Positions 33,677 through 48,600 of a DNA stretch of 64,000 nucleotides are shown here, one piece after another. The position numbers and the translations under genes are program-made. Every line of letters starts with the position of its first letter. The first letter of the stretch is position 1. Origin of the DNA: Larimichthys crocea (taxonomy: Eukaryota > Chordata > Actinopteri > Sciaenidae); contig NC_040027.1 in assembly GCF_000972845.2 (NCBI RefSeq), positions 15,062,793-15,126,792 on the forward strand. The letters are read 5' to 3'. The notes under the pieces are model-generated. The model saw nothing but the letters and a program-made list of their open reading frames with translations. It did no database searches and was not told where the DNA came from.

Positions 33677-36600
33677 CTGACAGACAAAGAAAGAGATATT
33701 ACAGTTTTTAAAAAAAAGATGAAATCATGAGAAAAATGTAACTGTGATGTGAGCGTTTACTGAGGACTCACATGCAGCACTGATAGAGTGGTGCGAGGAT
33801 ACTTCTCTCATCCAGAGCTGCGTTCCCAAAGCTGAAAAAGAAAAAAGATGACAACATGAAATAAAATTACAATTAAAAACTAAAGCGAGACAACTGAAGC
33901 CAGAAGTGTGTCTGCACTGCGGGGAGGAGAGGCCATCAAAACGCATTATCTGCGCTTTACTGGCCATGGCACTGTAGAGAACTGTACACACAGCAGAGAC
34001 AGCTGAGACAGTTACTCTTTTAGTCGCACTACTTTTTACGGCCTTGTCTCGACTCTGAATCAACTGCATTAGGTTCATTTTAGTTCACAATTGGTTAAGA
34101 CTTGAATCGCAGGGATATGACTCAATTGTCAGTGCATTGTCTTGATTTATCTGTTGAGTGGAGACACGGAGGAGTCTCAAGTGGATTAAAATTCGATTTC
34201 TTAACCACAAACTGCAAAACAGTGTCCAAAAGAATGCAAAGCAGTTTGTAATACTTGCTTGGCGATGCTTGATTCAATGCAGCAACCACACATCACCCAA
34301 AGAGTTTTTGTAAATATTGGCTACCTAAGTATTTCATACTGTCTGGTCTTAGTCTTGACTGCTGTCAGCTGCCCAGCATGAGAGAACACATTTTCCCAGC
34401 ATTTTAAGTCCCGGGCCCTAAGGGCAATATAAAAAACATAACTAAAAACATCATTCTATCACCTTAGAAAAGTCAGACCATTCATCACAAGGCTGACACA
34501 GAAAAAACAATTCACGCTTTTATTACTTCAAGACTCGATTACTGTAATGCCCTTCTGTGTGGTTTTCCTAAAAATAAAAAAATAAAAAATACTAGGCTGC
34601 TTACAATTATCACAGAACTCTGCAGCCCGAGTACTGACAAAGACCAGACAGAGGACACAAATAACCCGCATTTTAAAAGCGTAGAATTGATTTTAAGATT
34701 CTCTTAGCGGTTTTTAAATCACTGAATGGCACCGACCTACCTTTTTGACATGCTAGAAATGTATGTACCAAGCAGGTCCCTCAGATCCTGAAAACTTAAG
34801 ACATACCTCTTTAGCCTAGCTTTGTAGGTGGTCGGCCATTCACTGCTGAGTTTTTAGGTCTTGATCACTCCATGTTACATGTAACATGCCGAGACGCACA
34901 AAAAAGTCTCTTGGTGTCCCAGGCTACAGTGAAGCGTACGACGTCCAATTTCTGTCAAATTTGGACTTTTCGTGTTTTTGGCCTCATTTCCAGGGGTCGC
35001 ATTTGAACGAACTCGGGATTTTATCCGATGTGCTTGAAACTTGGCATGTGTGTTCTCAAGACCTCGACAATGAAAAGTTATTAAAATCACAACTTTTTAA
35101 TCAGAGGGTGTGGCCGTGACGGCGCAGCAAAATCAACGCTGACGATCTTTTTGAAGAAAAAAAATGAGACTCCATTTACTTTTGGGCTGATTTTCAGGCA
35201 AAAGTGTTCTAAAATCGCTCTATAGCGCCCCCTGGAATGTTTCTTTGGAACAGCCCCGCCACAGTTTTGGACAGAGTTACGAAATCTCAGCATAACAGAG
35301 TTGTAGAACATGGCAAGACCTACAAAAAAGTCTCTTGGAGCAATGGGCTACAATGAACAGGAAGCGATATATTTAAGAATGAAAATCACCATTTTTGCTG
35401 TTTCGGGCTGGTTGACAAGGGGTCATGTTTGAACGAACTCCTCCTAGGGATTTTATCCAGTTCACTTCAAACTTGGTAGGTGTGTTCATATAGACTTCCT
35501 GAGTTATCAAAATGATGAATTTTGGGAAAACTGTGTGGCCGTGGCGATCTATGCACATTTCGACGTGCGCACATGTGCGAGGGCCCGACCATCGCTGCTT
35601 GCAGCTTTAATTTGTTTTGTTGTTGTAGTTTTATGCTTTTTACTTTTGTTCTAATTTCGTGTTTTTATGCAACTGCGCTTTTACCTTAAGAACTAGTTAA
35701 GAACTAACTTCTATTTCAGTTTTTACTCTGCTCTGTGAAGCACTTTGGGCTACAATTCTGTATGAAAGGTGCTATATAAATAAATAAAGTTGAGTAGAGT
35801 TGAGCATGGGTTTAGTGTTTTTCATAACAGCAGTGTCCTTGTTATCTGTTCGTTCCTCTGAGGAGCTTTTACATTTAAAACTAAGATGATGAACAAATAT
35901 TATTTGGAGACAAACGTTTTAAACTTAACAAGTGTCACATTATATACAAAGCCGCATTAGCATTTAGCATTTATAAGATGTTTTGAGTTTAAAACGTAAT
36001 AAAACAAAATCTGTATTACGATTATTTGGAACTGTTCATTTGTAATAATGCTGTTACTCTGAAACTGTCTATTATGATGCTCCGGTCAATTGTGCACATC
36101 TTTGTTGTTACTTCGTTGTCTGTGACATGAAACCAATTGTTTCCATTTCCTCTCAACCACAACTATTTTCCAACATTCTTTTTTTACCGTTTTGCTTTGT
36201 TCTGCTGTGTGTTTCCACACATCATAGCATCTTTTTTACTGTACTTAGCTGCTCAGAAAACTTGGTGGTTTTGTCTGTCTTTAAACTTTGTGTTTTAGTA
36301 CGTGGAGTAACCTTTTTTCTTTCTTCCTGTGACGTGGAAGAAGACTGACTCTACCAACACAAAAAACAGGTGTTGTTTGGGGTTAGATATGATTTCTTGA
36401 TTTACTTTCAGCTGCATTAACCCTCCGGTTGTGTTCACCTCCCGCCCCTTACTTTAGTGTTCCCGGTCAAAACTGGCCGGTCTGTTTTACTGTAACTGCT
36501 CTGACATTTGTCTCATGAGACTGGACTGAACTTTGTGTATCGTGCTCATCAGGATGACATTTCTATTCTTCTTGAGAACATGACACAAGAGTGTGTCAGT

Positions 36601-39600
36601 AAAAGCAAATTTTGATGAGAGTGCCTCTCTTCCTCTGGTCGATACCAGTGCAGAGGGAAGTTCAGGCTTGTTTACATTCCTCACTGTCCCTACAATGGTG
36701 AGCTTTCTTTTCAGCAGCTCCTGACCAAGAGCATATGATGTGAAGAAGTTGTCACAGGTGATATTATGCCCTTGAAGACTGGTTGTCATGTCCAGCACAA
36801 CATGCATGCCCTGTTTTTCTTTGGCTGTTCCAATACTGGGTTTCCCCATGTATACCTGCATATTCCAGGCATAGCTGCTCCTGGCTTCACATGCTGCCCA
36901 GATCTTTATTCCATATTTCCCTGGTTTGCTCGGAATCTACACCTTGAAGGAACAGCGACCAAGTGGTAGTCCCTCCACCCACCTGTCCCAAACGTTCCTG
37001 ATGGCAGCCAGTTTGTCATTTCATCAGCAGACGGATCGTGTATCTCTGTTATCAACTCGAATAATTCTTGAAAGGATATGGATATACTGCTGTAAGGACA
37101 TAGTATAGGACGGAATATAAGCCTGCCAGACTCTGCATCCCACAGACTTTTTGTAGTCTCATTGTTTGAGCGATATACTCCTGCTAAAATCTACAGAGCT
37201 ATGTAGGCTTGGAAGCCTACTAGGGCAATTTCTCTCCAGGTGTCCCCAAACACATGCTTCCCCTCCAGGTTTGTCATCTCCAGTATAATTCCCTCAATGG
37301 ACTCTGGTAAAAAGAGCTGGAAGCTGATGTCATCCACATGAGATATCGCATACCGTGTTGGCCCTGGCGTCAGCTTTATGATGTTTTCCACGCTCGCTCT
37401 ACTTCTTCTGTCCTGGGGGGATGAAGACCAGAGCAAGTGTCCTAGAATGTCTCCTCAGGTGCCTGTTCTTCAGGTGCCTGCTCAGTCTCCTCAAAGTCTG
37501 AATCAAAAACTGTGTCGTCTTTCACTTCCGAGACATCCTCCTCCATCTCTGGTTCTATTTCAGTGCCCTCTTCATCATGTCCACTAACCTGGGCCAGAAC
37601 CTCTTCAACAGAGAACCGCTTGGTCAGTTTCCTACTCATTGGGACATGTACCAAAATATTGAAACCATGTTTTGTCATGTTGGGGCTTGTTATAGCTTGT
37701 TAGGGCATGTCAGAGTAAATGCTGAATATGCTTCTAGGGACAACACTGAGTTTTTTGTCTGTATGTTTGTCCTCGTCATCCCATTCAACAGTTCAGCCTT
37801 TGTGAAGTGACACTAGTACTTTCACTAACTAAGATCAATATGGATTTAGATTTAAATAAGGTTTGTTGAATAAAAGGAGTGCAAGGCAAACATTAAGCTA
37901 TATATATGGGGTCTGTGTTGGTTCACATAACAGACACCTGTCCAGTCTGTGTGAAGATATGACACAGATATGTTGTATCAACATGTTTCATCAGAAAGTT
38001 GGTTCACGTGGGGGATAGGCACTTAAGCGCGGGAAAGAGATGTGTAAATACATTGTTCAGTCTGAAATGTGTGTGTGTGAGTGAGTAAGTGAGTGAGTTG
38101 GGGTGGTGTGTATGGGGATGTTTTCGGTCTGATGGATGAATAAGTCTGGATACCCATTCATTTCCTATGGCGGTCACTTTTTACCAGGAACACAACAGAT
38201 GTAACAAGGTTGATTAAAACACTCAAAATTCAATGAAAGAGGTGATGTAAAACACAATATTTATGAGTGTTTTAAGTTGTAAATCGGTCAGATTTGACCC
38301 GAACACGACGGGAAGGCAACATTATGTAACTTTTCTATACTATAAAATACCAGGTTTGAATCATATTGATGCTGCACTGAATGTCGTCTCATGTTCTTGC
38401 TCCAGGCACAATCTCCTGCAGCATGTAGGTTGATGTCCTCCAGCTGCTGTGCGTTTCATCACTGACAGTAAAGTACTGGACCACACAGAAGAAGAGTTTT
38501 TCCCAGGCGCAACGCGTGGGCAATGCAGATGGGGACAAATGCTGGAATAGGCAGCATAACTAGAATTGGGTGAGGCTCAACAGAGAAGAGTAGGTGGGAA
38601 GTGTTACACGCTGAAACTGTGGGCGTTATACTTAAAAAATGACCAATTTCCTCATACCGTTGCTTTGAAAGCAGAACAAAACAGTCAGAAAGTCAAAGGA
38701 AGGAATTAATTTCGAAAACACACAGGCAAGACCTAAGTTTATGATTAAGGATTAAGCTGTGAACTGAGGAAATGACTCAATTCTTGGAAGTATCTCCCCA
38801 TGGGGCTGCAGTTTTTGTGTGTGCAAGAGGATTTTTTTCTTTCCTGCTGAGCCAGTTTGCTTCTCAGATAGGCATCCCAGATTTGTACCAAAAAAAGCAA
38901 AGAAATAAATGTATACAAATTCGATATCTTTCCAGCTGCGATTAATTCTTTGAAAAATGTGTGACGGAAAGTTCAGTTTACAGCTCGATATCCTCCCTTC
39001 ATGGAAGTGGCTGTTTACCATGAGTCTGATTTAAAGAGGTTTCAGTGATAATAAGTCAGTTCTTGGAAAAATCAAAGAAAACTGTAACTGAAAATGAAAA
39101 TAAAAATTAGATTTCGAATATGAGAAGAAAAAGGGGAACTTCTGAAAAGTGATCGGGCTGTTGTGTTCAGGGATGGAAAGAGTTCTAGAAATATAAATAC
39201 AAGATAAGAGTACCGTCACTTAGAGCGGTCCTTGTTCAAGTAAATGGAAAAAATAATAATAATAATTAAAAAACAATAATAATGAAAAAAACTCTCTGGT
39301 GGACACACTCACATCAACCTTCTGTACCAATGTCACATGTTCATGTTACATGTGGTGGACAATGTTTGCAGATGAGATTTTTAATGCTTTTGTCTTTTTA
39401 TTGAAATTTTCAATCGATTTATTCATCTTTGTGTTTATTATTAGAACTCAATACGATGATTTAAAAAAGGAAAAAATAAATAAATAAATTGATCTTGGTT
39501 GTTAAAATCTTTCACATTGTTACTGACCTCTTTGCATTGTCGAGCAGGATGAGCATGCTGGCGCCGCCGTCGTCCTGGAAACTCTCATAGTGATGCCGGT

Positions 39601-42600
39601 CCGCGTTCCCAATGAGATAATCAAATATGGCTGTGTCGATGACATCCAGCAGCCTCGGCCCTGCATCGTATGGGGGCATTTTCTTCACAGCCTCGCAGTA
39701 ACTTTCATCGTACTCCCACCTGGACGATAGAAACAGACACACACAAATTCCATGATATGTTAATAGTCTGCACATAAATACTCAGGAAGTGTCTGTTTTA
39801 ATGATGTGTCACTACAAACAAATATGCGTGTAGTATTTATGTGTTGCCCTTGTTGCCTGTTTTTTTCCATGTTTGTATAATTACATATTTATTTTCACTT
39901 AATAGCAACATGAATTATTGATCCACATTCAAACATTCAAACCAGCAGTGTTATTTGACCTTGCAGTTGTACTGAGCCATGACTATCACACAAAAACATT
40001 CAACTTAAATCTAAATAAATGAATAAAAGTCTGCTCCATATTTCATCTGGCGGTCTCAGTGGACGGTGCTGGACTGCAGCTGATGAAATTATCATCAGTC
40101 AAATGGCATGAAAGAATTGCAGACCTCAGCGTCAGCACATTTTTAATAACACCTTTTGTGCATATATCACCAATTTTAGTTGTTGTATAGTTTTTGTGTA
40201 AAATCACTGCAGTGAACACGACTCTCACGACTTGTCAGGCGCACAGAGACACCTTCTGTCTTTGACACACCTGACTTTGGCTCATCTGTGGATTGTGTAA
40301 ATTAGCAAAGCCCGGAAAGCCAGTGACAGCTCTTGTTCAAACATTACACTCCAAATACTTAGTCCCAATCATAATGCAGGCCAAGTTCCCTGTAACAAAC
40401 CCCAAATAAGAATAACGTCACAGGGTGGAGAACACACAATCATTTAAGAAAAGTATGAAGTATTTAGCATCACTAACATACAATACAACACGTCATATGA
40501 ATACTGCAGTGTGTAATGCTGCATGATGGGTGAACTGGCACTGAAAGGATTAGGAAGGAATCAGTGGGAACCACTCTGGGGGTTTCCGATGGCCGGCTGT
40601 TACCAGCGGGAACCAGCCGATAGAAATGTGTTTGATATGTTCAACAATATATATTGTTCATCTTTCTTCCTCCCTTTTGGAAAAAAAAATTATATATTTT
40701 TAAAACTCATTTAAACTACATTTTCTTTTATGTGCGACTCTGCTGTGGCCCTCAAATACTAAGTACGTTGTAACCTCCACCTCACAAGAACCTTGGTTAT
40801 TCATGTGGTGCTTTGCATTGACCGTTCATGGTTGAATGAGGGTGTGTAGAAGGCTGGTTAAGGCTGATCCATGTGCACACATTTCCAGGTTGGTTTAGGA
40901 TCAAGACACCTACTTGAAACCATGATTTTTTGTCACCATAGTTTAACCATTGTAACCTCCCTACAATGAAATACCACTAATAAACTTCATATTTCATTAC
41001 GTAAACAGGATCCCAGTACAATGATTAAGTCTATCTTGCTTAGTTACTCTTGCATAGTTTCCTAATCTTATTTATTTTCCACAGTTTCCAAATTCCAAAC
41101 CAAATTTAAAACTGTAATGTCTTCTCAGTATAGATTAACCTCCTGAAAAACTTGCTGGGTAAATGTGATGACACGATACACTGTCTTGAAACCTGCTCTT
41201 TAAGCTCAATGTATGCTGACTCACCAGATGTAGACATGTGTGAGTACTTCAGAAAATGTCAGCACCACGTTCCGAGGAACTGAAAACTTAAAGACTTATG
41301 TAGATTCAATTTGACATGTTTATGTTTGTAAGGATATCAAAGATCAAAGCTTTGTTTTATAGACATGTCGAATAACTATTTTGCCTTAACCTGAGCTTCA
41401 CAAAGCCTGAATAAATCTGGGTTTCATAGTCAGCTGTCATTCCTCCTTTCTCCCCTATCCAAGTGGATTAATGACCCAACACAGTGGACAGATATACTGA
41501 ACTATCATGTGCCATAAAGCTAAATGTTGTCTGTAAAATCTCAACCTTTTAACAGTCAACTGTGTGTTTTGTTTTAGGCTGACGTTGCTGACCGTACTCT
41601 AACAGCCTCCCACTCGAGCTAGCTATCACCAGTAATCACTATTCTTTTCTCCAAAAAGGGGACTCGGCCTCAGTGCTTGATGACATATTGCTTGTCTGAT
41701 GTATAACCCAGATTTCCCGCAGCATCTCGGTCTCTGCGTGTAACACTCTTCAAAATCCCCTTCGCTACCGGAAACAAACAACCACCACCTCCGAGCTAGC
41801 AACCTACGCATTAGAAATGGATATATAGGAGAAAAATTAGGAGTTGTTCATGCAGATAAGCAGTAGGTGGCACCAATTCTCCAAGCGGAAAACCAGAAGA
41901 AAGAGGCAAAACAAGCTGAGCGACAGTCGAACCTCAACTGGTGGGAAACAAAGCAGAAAACATGATGGAAACATGACATTTCTGTTTGTCTCGTGTATTA
42001 ATGTGAAGAGGCTTATGTCAATTCTGTGTTGAATCATCATGGATGTATAACATCATGGGAGTGATGAGGAAAAAACAGCTGATCAGTCATGTGAGTTTAA
42101 TGCTCGTATGTCAGGACTGAAAATTATTAAGAAATTAACCACATGACAAAATGCAGAATAATCGTTACCAAGACACATCCCCTGTTAAAATGAAAGCACA
42201 AAATGGTGAGATGTTTTTTCTCAGATTTTGAACTAGAGCTGGGTGACATACACAGCATTGCGTTGCATTGCATTGCATGGATGGCATCAACTTTTTTTGT
42301 GGCTGCTTTTTTGTGTACTTCACTCACACACCGGGAAAGACTCACTTTCACAACGACCATGGTAGCATGTGTCACACAGACTTGTTACCCACAAGATGAC
42401 AGTCGTTAAAAGAGGTAGGCTCTGCTGGTAATACATGTGCATACATGTGCCAAGCAGAGCTGGAAGACATAACCGGGTTATTTTTTACTTCAGAAAAAGT
42501 CAACAACCTGCTCTCAAAATATGTCAAGTAAACGCTCTGCGTTCTAAACCTTAAGATAGACTTTAATGTCACACACCGGGGACATTCACTTGACACAGCC

Positions 42601-45600
42601 GCTCGTATACACAAGGTGGACAAGAAATTACTCTGATACTAATACTCATAAGTAAGAAATGTATAGAACAAAAAGTCAAGCTGAAGAAAGTCATGAAGTC
42701 ATGCTGGTGTTAAAGAGTCTGACAGCTGTTGGAATGAAGGACCTGTTGTAGCGCTCCTTCTCACATGGTGGGAGTAGTAACCTGTTGCTGGAGGAGATGT
42801 TCAAGGCCTTGAAGTCTCTCAAGAATAATGCAGATGTCACCACAGTGTCATAGAAAGTCGGCACACTCCAAACGACCTCCGTCTACTTGGAGTAGTTATT
42901 GTGTAGAGAAATGGTCCCTGGTGGTGTTTCACTGTCAAATCATATAAAAACCACAGCATAGACAAAAAAATATATCTCTATGCATGCCTTATTTATGCCA
43001 TATCAGCTAGCCCTGCTTTGAAACCTGAAGATTTTTTGTTTTTTTATTCCAATCACTCGATCAATTGACAAGTTGTTACTTATTTAAATGGCAAAGAACA
43101 ATAATCAAACCTGAATGTAACTGATGACACCTCTGAAGAATCCTTGGCAAACCGGGTGTTGTTTTATTAATTCGCTGAGCTTGCTCAACAAATTGAATTT
43201 TTTGGAATCTTTGAGAAGATTTCGGAAAAAGTTTAGTTCTGAATTTGTGAACCTGAGAAGAAAACCTTTGAAGATGCACTCCTTACTCATTGTGACGAGG
43301 GATCTGAACCCCATGAATTCAGATCAATGATTTTCAAAGTAAAACTTTAATTTCAACTGTGTAAATCCATTTAAATTCCACAGATAGGTGTTGAGCTGCT
43401 AATGGAAACTTTTCTCTTTGTGTACACAGAAACATTCTCTTTGCAGCCCACACTGGCGCCACCATGACATATCATCATCATCGAATGATAAGATAACACA
43501 GTCACACAGCCCCCTTCTCAGACTGACAGAGTAGGTGGAGTGTCCATTATCGTTATGGAAGAGCTGACTTTCATCATCAGCACAGCAATATTTCCATTTC
43601 CTTCTGATAAAAAATAACACTAACAATACTTCAGTCATGTCATGGGATTTTCCCTTAATTAACAAACAAACAAAAATAGAAAGTTTTTGGGCTCAAACAC
43701 TCACCTGGCCAGTTTTCCCTCTCTATATGTACGTCCCCAGGGGTGTCTGTGTTTTTGCAACGGCCAGACGTCTGGCAGCCAAAGGGTTAACGACCCCTCC
43801 ATGATCTCTCCCTCTGCACACGCCGGTTCACTCTCCCGACAGTAGTAACACTTTCCGTAAAAACACGTATTATTACCTGCAGAGAGAAAGAAGACAAAGG
43901 TACCCTTGAAATAAAAAAAAAAAAGGGATACAAATGCATCAATAGGAGGTGAAGTGTGAAGGCGTTCGTAGCAGAGTGTTACTGGAGTTATGGATGTTAC
44001 CAGAAACGTTGTTCTCAAGGGATAATGACTCACATGGACATCCAGAGAATACAGAGAACACACAAATGTACACAAGCAGATGTTCAACCGAGCTAAAGGT
44101 TGTGTTATTCACGTCTACGCAGCCCAGCAACAGCCTGCACACCCTGCTGCCATCTGACAAGCGATACAAATGTATTCACTGTACCACCGACTACAGAGTA
44201 GCTCCTTTTCTCAGAACCCTCAACACCTCCTCTTCATTCCACCTTAAAAAGTGTTTTTCAGTCCAATTAATGTCTGCAATTAGCTTGATAATTCAAACAC
44301 AGGGCAGCCCCTGGGGGTCTTTATTTCATGTTACTTAAAAGTTGAAATTTACATATTTGATGGAGCAAAGTTCTTTCATGTCATGCTGTACATTCATTTT
44401 TAGCTCATGTGAGACAAAGAAAGTTCACATTACTCAAATCAGGCTGAATAAATTGTCAGGTTTAAGAGCTGTGAACGGTAGAGTGGTTTTATTGTGGTGA
44501 AAAACACATTTAAAATCCTGGACAAACAACCAAAACTTTAAGCATGACTAGATACATGTAAGAGGTCTCTGACAGCTAATGGGGCAAAAGAATAAGTGTG
44601 ACGGTGGTCTTTTGTGTTGAGGCTAGCAGGCCTTTTGAAGTTTTTCTGTTGAGAACTCATTGCCTATACCGCTGTGACCGTGGGTGCTGTTCTGTCAACT
44701 TGCTATAAACCACAATTGCAAAGACACTTTCAGAGATGAGTCACGTCATATTGAATACTGATTGGCGGTAAGTGACAGCTTTAAATGTAATGTAACCTAC
44801 AGCACATAAAACAGCTGAATGATGAATGATGGTGCACGACGGAAACAGTGAGGCTGCAAAGTTGAAGTTGGTTACGTGACCTTTATCTTTGACTGAAAGA
44901 AAACCAAAACGGTCATCTGAAATGTTTGTTCATATTTAGACTATGGTTAAGTAAGTGAGTTTGGTACTTTTCCTTCAACCTTTATTAAAAGAGTGGTCCG
45001 GACTGATGTGCTGGTTACCAGCTACAAGCCAGGTTAAATTAGTCCTACTACTGCCAACTGTGGTTTGCTTCGGGTTATCTACGGTTATAAAACCGTGTGT
45101 AGAGATAGGTATAGGTATAAGTCTATAACAACTATGGAAAGTTTGAGAGAAAGCTTTCCCACTGTCTTTCACGGTACACTCTGGACAAGTCGCTAAATCA
45201 TCACAGGGCACATAGAGACAAACAACCATTCACATTCACACCTACTGGCAATTTCACAAATGAACCTGCATGTCTTTGGACTGTGGAAGGAAGCCGAGGT
45301 ACTTGGAGAGAACCGACGCAGCAAAAAACCAGAGCCGAGGTTCGAACCAGGAACGTTCTTGCTGTGAATGCTAACTACTCCACCAGTGAATATTGAATAG
45401 GTTGGTAAATCTCCAGTACATTTCTGGTCAATTTCCAGAAACTCTCCATGGGAAGCTAAGCTGGGGAATTTTGGAAATATTCCAAATCAATAACTCTATG
45501 GGAATTATGGATATTTACGGGAAATAACTGGAAATTGTGTAACTGTATCTGAACATAATAACTTTGTTTTGTCATAAGCAGACATCCACACAAATAAAAC

Positions 45601-48600
45601 AATTTAAAAACACGACATTTCAACAGATTTATTTGTAAGAAGAACTTTATCTTTTTTTTTATTTTTTATTGATTTTTATATGTAGTCCACGGGCTCAAAT
45701 GTGTGTCTTCCATATTCTCGTGCTCTGGGCTCCAAAGTGTAGTCCAGGGTTGTAGAAATCATCAGTGCATGTGGTGGAGGAGGCATGGCCTCTATAGCAA
45801 TAAGCAGTGTGATATGTGCATGTGATTGAGGAATAGCAGACATTCAAGTGTACTTGCATGAAATCTGGTTGTTTTAGTCAATATTATGCTGTATTTAAGT
45901 TCCCTGTTAAGGGGCAATCTATAATTTTGTAAATTCACAGATTATTCCTGTTAATTCCCATGGAGAGTTTCCGACTTTAAAATTTCCCAGAATTTTGCAA
46001 CCCTAATATTGAACATAATTTTTGCCTATAATCCCCATCCCTACTCTCCATACCTGTCTATGAATACATAGTGATCTGGTCCGTCAGGGCCACACCTGCG
46101 CAACTAACAAACCCAAGGACTCCAAATCAATCCACTACAGATAAAAATAAGCAACGCTCAAAAAGTAAGGAAATTTGCTACTGGGGCTCCTGTTTGTTAA
46201 ATGAAGAAATTGCCAATTATCTTGTTTCTTCAGACTTCGACAGCAATGAAAAGCGGTTTCTCATTGGCAGAGAAGCTGCAGTTTATCCCAAAAATGCATG
46301 TTCCTTACAAATGTGGCACCATTTAAAAGAGAAATAAACAGATTTATTACCAAGAAGCATTGTTACAACAAAGAAATAATCTACCATCCTTACTTTTTGT
46401 AGCTTAGATCTGAGCTCACCTCGTCAGGCCATTTTCACTACATACCAACAGAGGTTTCATGAAATAACTACAGCAACTAACAAATTTATGTGTCACTTTT
46501 TTGGTTAATCAATTAATCATTTAGTGTAGTCATCAAATGTCTTGTTTTGTCTGATCAACACTCAGAAATATCACAATATATAGAAATATCACATTTACTA
46601 TAATGAAAAACAAAAGATAAAGCAGCAGATCCTCACATTAAGCTGGACCCATCTCAACCTGAACACCTCAACATTTTGGACTCTCCGACACAATCATTGA
46701 AACACAAAATGAGGGAATATCTTTTGGGAGAACGGCGCTCATGTTCGTCCCTCCCGTAGAGTTCAGAGACTAGAACCAATGCCAAGGCGTGTTGAAGCTG
46801 TCTGGCACTGTAACAACTCACTAAGACACTCTATGTTGGTTTTTCCGTTAATTTGTCGCCTGTCTATAAATCACGATACAGTACATTTTTCTGGGTCAAA
46901 CAAGTGAGAAACTGTTTGAAGGTATATCATCACGCTGACGAAAATCCAACTGCATTAGAGCAGCTCCTGTTTGCGTCTTTGCAATGAGATATTTAGGCGA
47001 AAGCCACAGTGATCTAAACAGTAGAGAAAAATCTCTGATTGTAGACAAATTTATAATGCCATATTGGTGTATAACAACTACTGACACCTGAAAAATGATG
47101 AAACAACTGAACTGCTTTCTGACACAGTCTTAAGGGGACACTCCAGTGATTAAGTGACGCAAAACAGTAAAGTTATTGGGACACACAAGAGAAAGATCAA
47201 AGAGAAGAATAGTCAGAATCAAACCAGCAGAGGTCTGAATCCGTTACAAATAGTCCCTAGTTTGGTTCATGATCTTTAAAAAAAAACAACAAACAAAAAA
47301 AACCCTGAGTCCTGCATTTCCCATGATGCAATCAGGGCTCCAATTGTCCCGCAACCGTCTCAAAACAACCAAATAAAGTTCTCTTTTTTAAACTTTACAT
47401 AATAAATGTAGTTTAATAACTTCTTTCTGGTCCGCCATGAAATTCTGCTTGTTGTTCCCTGCACTTATATCTGACTAAAAATTGTAATCACCCTCTGCAT
47501 TTGGCCAACAGTTTTCATAATTCTTTCAGTCATTGGTTGAGTTGAGTTGCAAATAAATTATTATTAGTTAGCCAAACAATCACAAACTCACAGCAGAGAC
47601 ACGGTCACATTTGAAGAAACAAAAACCTACAAAGGGAGGGACGAAATCAAACTAACTAGTTAAATATTTACAAGCTCAAACAAACTAATTACGGGATATG
47701 GGAACACCCTAATCCAGAGATGTGGATTGAACTCCTGAGAGCAGTTTAAACATTTATCACAACTATAAACTGCCTGCATGCAGCAGAAGACGACAGGGAA
47801 GACTGACTGAAGAGAAGACTCAGTGCTGTTGGAGTTGGAGAAGAGACGTGGACTGCTTTGAGCAGCATGCACGGGAATTAACTGCAATGTAATACATGTG
47901 AATATTTTTCTCGCCTTTTCCCGGACGGTCTGAATAAGTTGCCAAGTTGGCAACACAAATAGAAAAAAGTTGCTTAAGATAATGATTTAACATTTCTCTG
48001 CTGTCCCAGAAGTGTCCCACGCACTTTATCTTTGTGTCCAGGGTGCTATTTTTAATGTCCTCGGGACACTGACTGAACACAGCCAATAACATCTTATCAC
48101 TAAAACCTCCATGCCGAATAAATGTCGGTGTCTTTCAAACCCCATTTAAATTTCTGTAATAGTTTTTTTGTCTCCAAGACCATACTGAGAAAATAACCCC
48201 TGATGAAATCATTGTGGTTATTTTGTCATACTTGAGAAATACCACACAAGATTTTATGAAACAGCTTTCACAGGTTGAGCAGCAACTGGCAGAAATGGTG
48301 AACTGACCTTTATGTGTAATACTGCTGGATTTCCCCTTCATCAAAAAGGTAATACAAATTTGTTAGGTTGCAATACGTTTTTCTGGCTCAATTTCTGATG
48401 GGAATAAATCCACACACGAAGAGTATTAAAATCTCTTTATCAGTGGTATCTCCTTGTGGTGATTTCTTTGTGAGGTGCTCTGATAAACATGTTCTTCAAA
48501 TCCATAACAGTAACGTGGTTCATGATGCTAATTATACTGACAACCGTGCGGTGCCACACCTTCACCAAACAGGTCTCGGCAGGGTGTAACCCAGTCAAGT

